In this document: positions 24,168 through 31,525 of the stretch, piece by piece
How positions within the stretch are numbered: the stretch's first letter is position 1
Layout of the letters: each line of letters opens with the position of its first letter
Assembly (NCBI RefSeq): GCF_027497175.1
Contig: NZ_CP114901.1
Coordinates: forward strand, 1,922,001 to 1,986,000
DNA: 64,000 bases
Direction of reading: 5' to 3'
Source: Verrucosispora sp. WMMD573
GTDB lineage: Bacteria > Actinomycetota > Actinomycetes > Mycobacteriales > Micromonosporaceae
Translations under genes and position numbers: made by a program
Notes under the pieces: model-generated
The model's input: only the letters and a program-made list of their open reading frames with translations
The model's database searches: none
What the model was told of the DNA's origin: nothing

Positions 24168-25175
24168 TCAGGCGGATTTACGCGGAGTGGTCTTCTTGGC
24201 GGTCTTGGTGGCTTTCTTCTCCGCCGTCTTCTTGGCCGGTTGGGCCTTCTTGGCGGTGGTCTTCTTCTCGGCGGTCTTCTTCGCGGGCGCCTTCTTGGCC
24301 GGTGCTTTGGTGGCCTTCTTCTCCGCCGCCTTCTTCTGCGCCGAGCGTGCCGACGAGATCGGGGTCGGTTCGGCGCCACCGCCGGCCGGTGCCTCGCCGC
24401 GAGCCGCCCGGGCCCGCTCCACGGACGCTTTGAGCGCCGCCATCAGGTCGACGGCGGCGGCGGGCGCCTCCTCCACCTCCTCCGGCTGGACCACCTCGCG
24501 GCCCTCCACCTTCGCGTCGATGACCTCCTGCAACGCCGCCCGGTAGTCGTCGGTGAACTCGTCCGGGTGAAATTCCCCGGCCATCGAGTCGATCAGCGAG
24601 GTGGCCATCGCCAACTCCGGAGGACGGATCTTGAGGTCTTCGTCGAGGAAACCGAAATCCGGCTTACGGATCTCGTCGGGCCAGAGCATCGTGTTCAGCA
24701 GCAGCACACCCTCACGGACCCGCAGGGTGGCCAGCTGCTCCCGCTGACGCAGCGCCACCTTGACGATGGCCACCCGCTCCGAGTCGGTCAACGCGTCCCG
24801 CAGCAGCAGGTACGGCTTGGTCGCGGTGCCCTCCGGCTCCAGGAAGTACGCCTTGTTGTAGAGGATCGGGTCGACCTGCTCGGCCGGCACGAACTCCAGC
24901 ACGTCGATCGCGTGGGAGGTGCTCAGCGGCAGGTCGGCGAAGTCGTCGTCGGTGAGGATGACCATCTCCCCGCCGCCGATGTCGTAGCCCTTGGCGATGT
25001 CGTCGTAGCTGACCTCCTCGCCACAGACCTGGCAGGTCCGCTTGTACCGGATCCGCCCGCCGTCCTCGCGGTGCACCTGGTGGAACCGGATGTCCTTTTC
25101 CTCGGTCGCCGAATACAGCTTGACCCCGATCGAGACCAGGCCGAACGACACGGCTCCCTTCCAGATGGCCCGCAT
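24168..25175 (-). CDS. ku: Non-homologous end-joining protein Ku
   Basis: The 335-residue protein begins MRAIWKGAVSFGLVSIGVKL and has the bacterial Ku core (residues 1-255) with CQVCGEEV and the dimerisation beta-barrel. A C-terminal tail of about 60 residues is made almost only of K, A, T, E and P, with repeated AEKK and APAKK units. Ku dimers ring DNA ends and recruit LigD; lysine-rich tails in other actinobacteria increase DNA binding. ku is divergent from the ligase gene, with an 85-bp gap. The ATG at 25175 has a GGGAAGGGAG site. Confidence 0.95.
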   Translation of the reverse strand: MRAIWKGAVSFGLVSIGVKLYSATEEKDIRFHQVHREDGGRIRYKRTCQVCGEEVSYDDIAKGYDIGGGEMVILTDDDFADLPLSTSHAIDVLEFVPAEQVDPILYNKAYFLEPEGTATKPYLLLRDALTDSERVAIVKVALRQREQLATLRVREGVLLLNTMLWPDEIRKPDFGFLDEDLKIRPPELAMATSLIDSMAGEFHPDEFTDDYRAALQEVIDAKVEGREVVQPEEVEEAPAAAVDLMAALKASVERARAARGEAPAGGGAEPTPISSARSAQKKAAEKKATKAPAKKAPAKKTAEKKTTAKKAQPAKKTAEKKATKTAKKTTPRKSA

Positions 25176-25248
25176 GCTGCGCTCCCTTCCCCGGTATCGA
25201 CCATGCTCGCATCACAGCGAACCGGACGCGAGGCGTTCGGCCTGCTAC

Positions 25249-25254
25249 TACAGT
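25249..25254 (+). promoter_or_regulatory. Leaderless -10 box of the LigD ligase gene
   Basis: TACAGT ends 6 nt before the GTG start at 25261 and no ribosome binding site is present. This predicts a leaderless mRNA. Confidence 0.6.
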
Positions 25255-25260
25255 CGTCCT

Positions 25261-26202
25261 GTGCCCGGCGCGCCGCTCAAGCCGATGCTCGCGATGACCG
25301 GGCAGCTACCGACCGGTCCCGACTGGGCGTACGAGTTCAAGTGGGACGGGGTACGCGCGCTGGCCGACGTCGCCGCCGGACGGCAACGCCTGTACGCGCG
25401 TTCCGGCGTGGAGATCACCACCGCCTATCCCGAGCTGATTCCGCTCGGCGAGCAGGTCGACGACGTTCTGCTCGACGGCGAGGTGGTCCTGTTCGACCAG
25501 GCCGGACGGCCCTCGTTCACCGCCCTGGCCGAGCGGATGCACGTGCGTAACGCCGCCAAGGCGGCCCGGCTGGCGGCAACCGTACCGGTCACGTACATGA
25601 TCTTCGACGTGTTGCGGCTCGACGGTCAGGACCTCACCGGCTGGCCGTACGCCCGACGGCGGGAAGCCCTCGACGGCCTGGCGCTGGGCGCGGCGCGCTG
25701 GGCGGTGCCCCCGGTCTTCTCCGACGGCCCGGCCACCTACGAGGCGGCCGGCGAGCACGGCCTCGAAGGGGTGATGGCCAAGCGGATCGAGTCGGCCTAC
25801 CGGCCCGGGGTGCGCTCGCCGGACTGGGTGAAGGTCAAGCTGGAGGTGACCGGCGACTTCGTGATCGGCGGCTGGCGGCCCGGCGCGCGGAGGATCGGCG
25901 GCCTGCTGGTCGGGGTCCCCGGCGCCGACGGCCGGCTCGTCTACCGGGGTCGGGTTGGTGGTGGGATCGGCGCCGCCCTCGAGCGGGAGTTGCTGCGCCA
26001 GCTGGAGCCGCTGCGCACCACCGCCTCGCCGTTCGGCGGCGACGTCCCCCGCGAGGATGCCCGGGGCGCGATCTGGGTAACTCCCCGGATCGTGGTGGAG
26101 GTGAAATACGGCCAGCGCACTCCGGACGGGCGGCTGCGCTTCCCCCGGGTCCTGCGGATCCGCCCGGACAAGCCGGCCGAGGAGGTCGACGATGCCAGCT
26201 GA
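25261..26202 (+). CDS. ligD: ATP-dependent DNA ligase, LigD ligase module
   Basis: The 313-residue protein is only the ligase part of LigD. The adenylated lysine is K27 in YEFKWDGVRAL. Other nucleotidyltransferase motifs are LLDGEVVLFD, GLEGVMAKR and PDWVKVKLE, and an OB-fold follows (about 205-300). It seals NHEJ breaks with the separately encoded polymerase. It overlaps the polymerase gene by 11 bp. The phosphoesterase module found in Pseudomonas and Mycobacterium LigD is not encoded here. The GTG start is given by the -10 box 6 nt upstream. Confidence 0.92.
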   Translation: MPGAPLKPMLAMTGQLPTGPDWAYEFKWDGVRALADVAAGRQRLYARSGVEITTAYPELIPLGEQVDDVLLDGEVVLFDQAGRPSFTALAERMHVRNAAKAARLAATVPVTYMIFDVLRLDGQDLTGWPYARRREALDGLALGAARWAVPPVFSDGPATYEAAGEHGLEGVMAKRIESAYRPGVRSPDWVKVKLEVTGDFVIGGWRPGARRIGGLLVGVPGADGRLVYRGRVGGGIGAALERELLRQLEPLRTTASPFGGDVPREDARGAIWVTPRIVVEVKYGQRTPDGRLRFPRVLRIRPDKPAEEVDDAS

Positions 26203-27103
26203 CCGGTTCCCGGTCGAGGTGCAGGGCCGCACGTTGGAGCTGTCCAACCTGGACAAGGTCCTCTACCCGACGGCCGGCTTCACCAAGGGCGAGGTGATCG
26301 ACTACTACACCCGGATCGCCCCGGTGCTGCTGCCGCACCTGGCCGACCGGGCGCTGACCCGCATCCGCTACCCGAACGGGGTGACGGGCGGCTCGTTCTT
26401 CGAGAAGAACGCCCCGGCCGCCACCCCTTCCTGGGTACGTGTCGAGACGCTGCCGGCACCGGGCTCCACCAAGGGCCGGGAGACCATCGACTACGTCGTC
26501 GCCGACGAGCTGCCCACCCTGGTCTGGCTGGCCAACCTCGCCGCCCTGGAACTGCACACCCCGCAGTGGAAGGTCGGCGCGCATCCGGACCTGATGGTGG
26601 TCGACCTGGACCCGGGCACCCCGGCGGCGCTGAAGCAGTGCTGCCAGGTGGCGCTGCTGATGCGGGACCGGCTGGCCGAGGACGGCATCGACGCGTACCC
26701 GAAGACCTCCGGCAAGAAGGGCATGCAGCTCTGCTGCCCGATCTCCGGCAGCCAGCCCGCCGACGACGTGTCGGCCTACGCGCGGCGCATCGCCCAGGAA
26801 CTCGAACGCGACAGGCCGAAACTGGTGGTGTCGAAGATGGCGAAGAACCTGCGACCGGGCAAGGTCTTCATCGACTGGAGCCAGAACAACGCGGCCAAGA
26901 CAACTGTGGCCCCGTACTCGCTGCGTGCCCAGCCCGTCCCGTCGGTGTCGACGCCGCTGACCTGGGACGAGGTCTCCGCCGGTGCGGCCGGTCGACGCCC
27001 GGCCACCAAGCCCTACACCGCAGGCGAGGTGCTGGACCGGGTCGAGAAGCACGGCGACCTGCTCGCCCCCCTGCTCGACGGCGGCCCCGAGCTGCCGGGC
27101 TAG
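26192..27103 (+). CDS. ligD: LigD polymerase module (archaeo-eukaryotic primase type)
   Basis: The 303-residue protein is the NHEJ polymerase domain. Catalytic aspartates are in LMVVDLDPG (D138, D140) and FIDWSQNN. SGKKGMQL and the N-terminal LSNLDKVLYP are typical. It adds ribo- or deoxynucleotides at broken ends held by Ku. It begins 11 bp inside the ligase gene, so the two are translationally coupled, and its stop overlaps by four bases the stop of the convergent membrane-protein gene. Confidence 0.92.
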   Translation: MPADRFPVEVQGRTLELSNLDKVLYPTAGFTKGEVIDYYTRIAPVLLPHLADRALTRIRYPNGVTGGSFFEKNAPAATPSWVRVETLPAPGSTKGRETIDYVVADELPTLVWLANLAALELHTPQWKVGAHPDLMVVDLDPGTPAALKQCCQVALLMRDRLAEDGIDAYPKTSGKKGMQLCCPISGSQPADDVSAYARRIAQELERDRPKLVVSKMAKNLRPGKVFIDWSQNNAAKTTVAPYSLRAQPVPSVSTPLTWDEVSAGAAGRRPATKPYTAGEVLDRVEKHGDLLAPLLDGGPELPG

Positions 27104-28137
27104 CCGGCGGCCTGCTCACCCTCGTGCCGCCGCAGACGCGCGTACGCCCCGGTGAGCATGGCGACCGCGAGCAGGCTGACGATCACGTCGCTGATCAGCG
27201 CCTGGGTGGGTGACGCCGGTGCGTACGGAGGCACCAGGTAGGCCAGCACGGCCGCCCCGACCAGCGCCCCGGCGGCGCTGGCCAGCACGTGCCGCTGACC
27301 CCACCCGGCGCGTCCCGCCCAACGGACCAGCAGCCCCACCAGCACGGCGGCGACAACCACCGAGACGGCGACGCCGATCCAGCCGGAGAGCATGCTGACC
27401 CCCAGGTAGCCGAGCAGCACCAGCAGGCCGGGACGGACCGGCCGGGGCGAGCGGGTCGGAGCCGGCACCGGCCGACGCCGCCATCGGGGCAGGGCCGCCA
27501 CCACGACCAGGGCGAGGACCACCGACGTCGCCCCGATGAGCTGACCCGGGCTGGCCAGGAACCCCTTGCGGCCACTGTCGTCGGCGAAGACGAGCAGGCT
27601 GCCCAGCAGGTAGAGGACGGTCACCGCGACCAGGCCGGGCGCGCCCAGCCAGGGCCGCAGCCGGCGGGCCGGGGAGAGGTACGACTCGACGATGGCGATC
27701 GGCGCGCAGATGGTCAACGCCACGTGATTGCCGAGGAAGCTGATCGCCTCCTGGGCGCTGATGCCCAGCACTGGAATGCGGGTGCGGTCCGCCGCGCTCA
27801 ACTCGGCGAACTCGGTGTCGGCCAGGTAGTCGGGGTTGAACAGCGACTGGTCCACCAGGCCCGCCTGGACCACCCCGAACCCCGCCGCCAGCAGCACGAT
27901 CATCGGCCAGCCGCCGCCCGTACGCCGGGCCGCCTCCCGGATGAGCACCGCCGCGCCCCCGTACATCGGTGCCAGGACGACCACCACGACCAGCATGTCG
28001 GTGCCGGCGAAGCCGCCCCACGAGCACTCGGCGGCCCAGGGAGCGAGGATCAGCAGCGCCAGGACCGGTGCGAGTCGCCGCCGCATCGGCTGCCGGCCGC
28101 CGTCGACAGCCGCCCGCTCTTCTCCGTGAGTGGTCAT
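27100..28137 (-). CDS. Polytopic membrane protein, unknown function
   Basis: The 345-residue protein has about nine or ten hydrophobic helices and no signature I recognise. Notable conserved-looking parts are ECSWGG after the first helix, LIREAARRTGGGWP and FNPDYLADTEFAEL in an outside loop. The plan resembles the uncharacterised actinobacterial integral membrane proteins with a long loop between helices 3 and 4. The ATG at 28137 starts just before the first membrane helix. It is divergent from the TIGR03089 gene. Confidence 0.65.
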   Translation of the reverse strand: MTTHGEERAAVDGGRQPMRRRLAPVLALLILAPWAAECSWGGFAGTDMLVVVVVLAPMYGGAAVLIREAARRTGGGWPMIVLLAAGFGVVQAGLVDQSLFNPDYLADTEFAELSAADRTRIPVLGISAQEAISFLGNHVALTICAPIAIVESYLSPARRLRPWLGAPGLVAVTVLYLLGSLLVFADDSGRKGFLASPGQLIGATSVVLALVVVAALPRWRRRPVPAPTRSPRPVRPGLLVLLGYLGVSMLSGWIGVAVSVVVAAVLVGLLVRWAGRAGWGQRHVLASAAGALVGAAVLAYLVPPYAPASPTQALISDVIVSLLAVAMLTGAYARLRRHEGEQAAG

Positions 28138-28254
28138 GCCACTGACTCTCCCTGCGACGGGGCACCCACCACCAATGCCATCAGTCATGTCTTCGCCGGC
28201 CCGACCGGGAGGGTCGACCTCGACAGACCCGGACGGCAGGAGTAGGACGTACGT

Positions 28255-29007
28255 ATGCGCGCCGCTCTTCCCGTACCGTCCGCCGCCGGTCTCGCCGATC
28301 CGGACCGGCCACTGCTCAGCTACCTCGACCACCGCAGCGGCGAGCGTCACGATCTGACCGCCGCCGCGCTGGGTGACCTGGCGGCGCGGGCCGCCGGGCT
28401 GTTGCGCGACGGCTGCGGACTGACCCCGGGCAGCCGGGTGGCGGTGCTGTTGCCGCCGCACTGGCGTACCGCTGCTGTGCTGTTGGGGGCCTGGGCGGTG
28501 GGGCTCGAGGTGTCGTTCCGGCCGCGCGCCACCGCCGGGCTGCCGGTGCTGGAGCCCGGCGGCGACCGGCCGTACGACGCGGTCCTGGTCACCCCGGAAC
28601 GCCTGGACGACTGGCTGGAGGACGTGCCGGACGGGCTGCACCGCTACCTCGTGGGCACCGGGCCGCAGGAGTTGGTCGACGTGCCGGTCGGCTGGCTCGA
28701 CTGGTCCGTGGAGGTGCTGCGGCACGGCGTCGCCCCGAGCGACCGGCCCGTGCTGCACGCGAACGACGCGGCCAGCCCGGACGGCACCAGCTACGCCGAG
28801 TGGGGTTCGATCGCCAGGGCGGTGGCCGAGCAACTCGACCTGCGGGCCGGTGACCGACTGCTGGTCGACGTCGCCGAGCACGAGCAGCCGCTGAAGTGGC
28901 TGCTCGCTCCGCTCTCCGCAGGTGCCACCGTGCTGCTCTGCGCCAACCTCGACCCCACCCACCGGGACACCGTCGCCGCCGCCGAACAGATCACCCGCGT
29001 CCTCTAA
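28255..29007 (+). CDS. TIGR03089 family protein
   Basis: The 250-residue protein resembles the N-terminal part of AMP-binding ligases (YLDHRSGERHDLTAAALGDLAARAAGLLR, split by turns, then GSRVAVLLPPHWRTAAVLLGAW). It lacks the P-loop and the C-terminal catalytic domain. This is the actinobacterial TIGR03089 family, of unknown role, often near LytR-CpsA-Psr genes in other genomes. The ATG at 28255 has CAGGAG 11 nt upstream, slightly far. It converges on XPB over a perfect family B repeat. Confidence 0.8.
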   Translation: MRAALPVPSAAGLADPDRPLLSYLDHRSGERHDLTAAALGDLAARAAGLLRDGCGLTPGSRVAVLLPPHWRTAAVLLGAWAVGLEVSFRPRATAGLPVLEPGGDRPYDAVLVTPERLDDWLEDVPDGLHRYLVGTGPQELVDVPVGWLDWSVEVLRHGVAPSDRPVLHANDAASPDGTSYAEWGSIARAVAEQLDLRAGDRLLVDVAEHEQPLKWLLAPLSAGATVLLCANLDPTHRDTVAAAEQITRVL

Positions 29008-29024
29008 GAGACGACTCCGATGCG

Positions 29025-29093
29025 GCAACATCCCTGTTGTTGCTGTGTCGGCTCCGAGCCTCCGAGGTGAGGCAGCAACAACAGGGATGTTGC
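29025..29093. repeat. Perfect family B paired inverted repeat
   Basis: Arms at 29025-29045 and 29073-29093 are exact reverse complements over 21 nt, with a 27-nt loop that itself can fold. Each arm starts GCAACATC and ends GTTGTTGCTG. The right flank GCGCAGATCTTG is shared with other copies. It lies between the convergent TIGR03089 and XPB genes. Confidence 0.88.
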
Positions 29094-29115
29094 GCAGATC
29101 TTGCCGAGGGTGCGG

Positions 29116-30795
29116 TCAGTCGAACGAGGGGAGCGTCGGGCCGAGGACGTCGTCGGCGTCGACGATGGTGTACGCGTACCCCTGCTCGGCGAGGAAGCGC
29201 TGCCGGTGGGCGGCGTACTCGGTGTCGATGGTGTCCCGGGAGACCACGGTGTAGAAGTGGGCCTGCCGGCCGTCGGCCTTCGGGCGCAGCACCCGGCCCA
29301 ACCGTTGCGCCTCCTCCTGGCGGGAGCCGAACGTGCCGGACACCTGGATCGCCACCGCCGCCTCGGGCAGGTCGATGGAGAAATTTCCCACCTTGGAAAT
29401 CACCAACGTACGCACCTCCCCGGTGCGGAACGCGTCGAAGAGGCGTTCGCGCTCCTTGTTGGTGGTCGAGCCCTGCACGATCGGGGCGTCGAGATACTCG
29501 CCCAGCTGGTGCAGTTGGTCGATGTACGCGCCGATGACAAGCGTCTGCTCGTCCGGATGCCGGTTGAGCAGGGCGCGCACCACCGGCAGCTTGGTGCGGG
29601 CGGTGGCCGCCATCCGGTAGCGCTCCTCCGCCTCCGCCGTCGCGTACGCCATCCGCTCGGCGTCGGTGAGGGTGACCCGGACCTCGACACACTCGGCGGG
29701 GGCGATCCAGCCCTGCGACTCGATGTCCTTCCAGGGCGCGTCGTACCGCTTCGGGCCGATCAGGCTGAACACGTCGCCCTCCCGGCCGTCCTCGCGTACC
29801 AGGGTGGCGGTCAGGCCCAGCCGGCGGCGGGCCTGGAGGTCCGCGGTGAAGCGGAAGATCGGCGCGGGCAGCAGGTGCACCTCGTCGTAGACGACCAGGC
29901 CCCAGTCCCGGGCGCCGAACAGGTCCAGGTGGGTGAAGGCGCCGCCGCGCCGCGAGGTGAGCACCTGGTACGTGGCGATGGTGACCGGGCGGATCTCCTT
30001 GCGCTCGCCCGAGTACTCGCCGATCTCCTCCTCGGTCAGCGAGGTGCGGGCGATCAGTTCCCGCTTCCACTGCCGGCCGGCCACCGTGTTGGTGACCAGG
30101 ATCAGCGTGGTGGCCTTCGCCTCCGCCATCGCCGCCGCACCCACAAGCGTCTTGCCGGCCCCGCAGGGCAGCACCACCACACCCGATCCGCCGGCCCAGA
30201 ACGCCTCGACCGCCTCCCGCTGGTACGACCGCAGCGTCCACGGCTTCCCGCCGTCCTTGCCGGCCTCGGCCAGCTCGATCGGGTGCGCCTCACCGTCGAC
30301 GTACCCGGCGAGGTCCTCCGCCGGCCAGCCGAGCTTGAGCAAGGCCTGCTTGAGCCGCCCCCGCTCGGAGGGGTGCACCGCGATGGTGTCGTCGTCGATG
30401 CGGTTGCCGAGCATCCCGGCGAGCTTCTTGCTCTTGGCCACCTCGACCAGGACCACCCGGTCCAGGGCGCGCAGGACGAGGCCGTGCGCCGGGTCGTTGG
30501 CGAGTTGGAGCCGCCCGTACCGGTCCATCGTCTCGGCGACGTCCACCAGCAGCGCGTGCGGCACCGGGTACCGCGAATACTTGATCAGCGCGTCCACCAC
30601 GCCCTCGGCGTCGTGCCCGGCGGCGCGGGCGTTCCACAACCCGAGCGGCGTCAGCCGGTACGTGTGCACGTGCTCGGGCGAGCGTTCCAACTCGGCGAAG
30701 GGCGCGATGGCCATCCGGCAGGACTGTGCGTCGGGATGGTCGATCTCCAGCAGGAGGGTCTTGTCCGACTGCACGATAAGTGGTCCACCACTCAC
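29116..30795 (-). CDS. XPB-type DNA repair helicase
   Basis: The 559-residue protein is a superfamily 2 helicase of the XPB/Ssl2 family. It has an N-terminal damage-recognition-like domain, Walker A VVVLPCGAGKTLVG, Walker B VYDEVHLLPA, motif LGLTATLVREDG and motif VI QRLGRVLRPKADG. Mycobacterial XPB has 3'-5' helicase activity. The neighbouring helicase-associated protein (31526-33994) is on the same strand about 0.7 kb upstream, as in mycobacteria. The GTG at 30795 has a GAGAGGA site. Confidence 0.92.
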   Translation of the reverse strand: MSGGPLIVQSDKTLLLEIDHPDAQSCRMAIAPFAELERSPEHVHTYRLTPLGLWNARAAGHDAEGVVDALIKYSRYPVPHALLVDVAETMDRYGRLQLANDPAHGLVLRALDRVVLVEVAKSKKLAGMLGNRIDDDTIAVHPSERGRLKQALLKLGWPAEDLAGYVDGEAHPIELAEAGKDGGKPWTLRSYQREAVEAFWAGGSGVVVLPCGAGKTLVGAAAMAEAKATTLILVTNTVAGRQWKRELIARTSLTEEEIGEYSGERKEIRPVTIATYQVLTSRRGGAFTHLDLFGARDWGLVVYDEVHLLPAPIFRFTADLQARRRLGLTATLVREDGREGDVFSLIGPKRYDAPWKDIESQGWIAPAECVEVRVTLTDAERMAYATAEAEERYRMAATARTKLPVVRALLNRHPDEQTLVIGAYIDQLHQLGEYLDAPIVQGSTTNKERERLFDAFRTGEVRTLVISKVGNFSIDLPEAAVAIQVSGTFGSRQEEAQRLGRVLRPKADGRQAHFYTVVSRDTIDTEYAAHRQRFLAEQGYAYTIVDADDVLGPTLPSFD

Positions 30796-31274
30796 GCCGA
30801 ATCCTCTCGTCCGTACGGCTGATCCGGCCGCCGAGGCAGGTGGCTGACCTGCCACTGGGCGACCATCCAGTGTTGCACGCGCGGGCGGGCGGCGAGAAAG
30901 TGCTCATCCTGCGCAACCCTGCCGGTGCTGCGGCGCGTCTAGCAGTAGGGGACGAGTTGTCGAGGTCGGCGGCCCGCCGGGTCGCGAGACGGGCCACCCG
31001 TACGCCCTCGCGGTCGTCATGCCGGTCGGTGCCGGTGCGCAGCGCGTTCGATCCACGGCCGGACGGGCCAGGAAAGCGGGGGCCGTTCCCGTCGCAGTGG
31101 AAGCCAACGGGGGCGAGCGGCGCGCCCGGACCGCACCGGCACCCCTCCGCACTCGTTGCGCACCCGGCACCGCAGGGTACGAGCCGAGTCGGATCGTCAC
31201 CCGATGGTGCTGGCCGACGGCCGTCAAGGGTGACACCCTTGACGTCCAGGGCTGGACCGTACGGGGGAGGGCAG
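30796..31274. other. 479-bp gap with a perfect 21-bp palindrome
   Basis: No convincing gene is visible; frames on both strands are low-complexity arginine/proline-rich readings. The notable element is the palindrome at 31223-31243 shortly before the small membrane-protein gene. The ribosome binding site GGGGGAGGG lies at 31263-31271. Confidence 0.5.
31223..31243. promoter_or_regulatory. Perfect 21-bp palindrome, likely operator
   Basis: GTCAAGGGTG (31223-31232), a central A, and CACCCTTGAC (31234-31243) form a perfect palindrome that ends 31 nt before the ATG of the small membrane protein. A TTGACG hexamer at 31239-31244 that could act as a -35 element overlaps its right half, so a repressor bound here would block transcription. 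As RNA the loop would be too small for a stable terminator. Confidence 0.55.
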
Positions 31275-31514
31275 ATGACCGTTGACCAGGAAGTTGTCCC
31301 CGAGCGCGAACAGGCAGAGTCGTCCGAAACCGTCTCCACCGCCACCGTGGTCGCGTACGCGATCGTCGGTGTCGTCCTGTTCGGCTGGTTTCTGTTCGGC
31401 TGGCTGGTGCTCCAGCAGGGCTTCGTCGACTCGGTCGGCGAGGCGGCCGGCACCGGGTTCACCCTGCTGTTGATCGTGGCGATCGTCGGGTCGGTGCGGC
31501 GCAGCCGCCGCTGA
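31275..31514 (+). CDS. Small two-helix membrane protein
   Basis: The 79-residue product has an acidic N-terminus and two hydrophobic helices joined by a short loop with QQGFVDSVGEAAG, ending in RRSRR. No family was recognised. The ATG at 31275 has an excellent GGGGGAGGG site. The palindrome upstream suggests specific regulation. It converges on the helicase-associated gene with only 11 bp between stops. Confidence 0.65.
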   Translation: MTVDQEVVPEREQAESSETVSTATVVAYAIVGVVLFGWFLFGWLVLQQGFVDSVGEAAGTGFTLLLIVAIVGSVRRSRR

Positions 31515-31525
31515 ACCGGCCGCCC

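Noticed and set aside
24168..24400. Lysine-rich repeats at the 3' end of ku as a separate repeat element
   Set aside because: They encode the natural basic tail of Ku, seen in other actinobacterial Ku proteins.
30904..31236. 110-codon minus-strand frame between XPB and the small membrane protein
   Set aside because: Arginine/proline-rich without a start signal, and it runs through the palindrome at 31223; typical of chance frames at high G+C.
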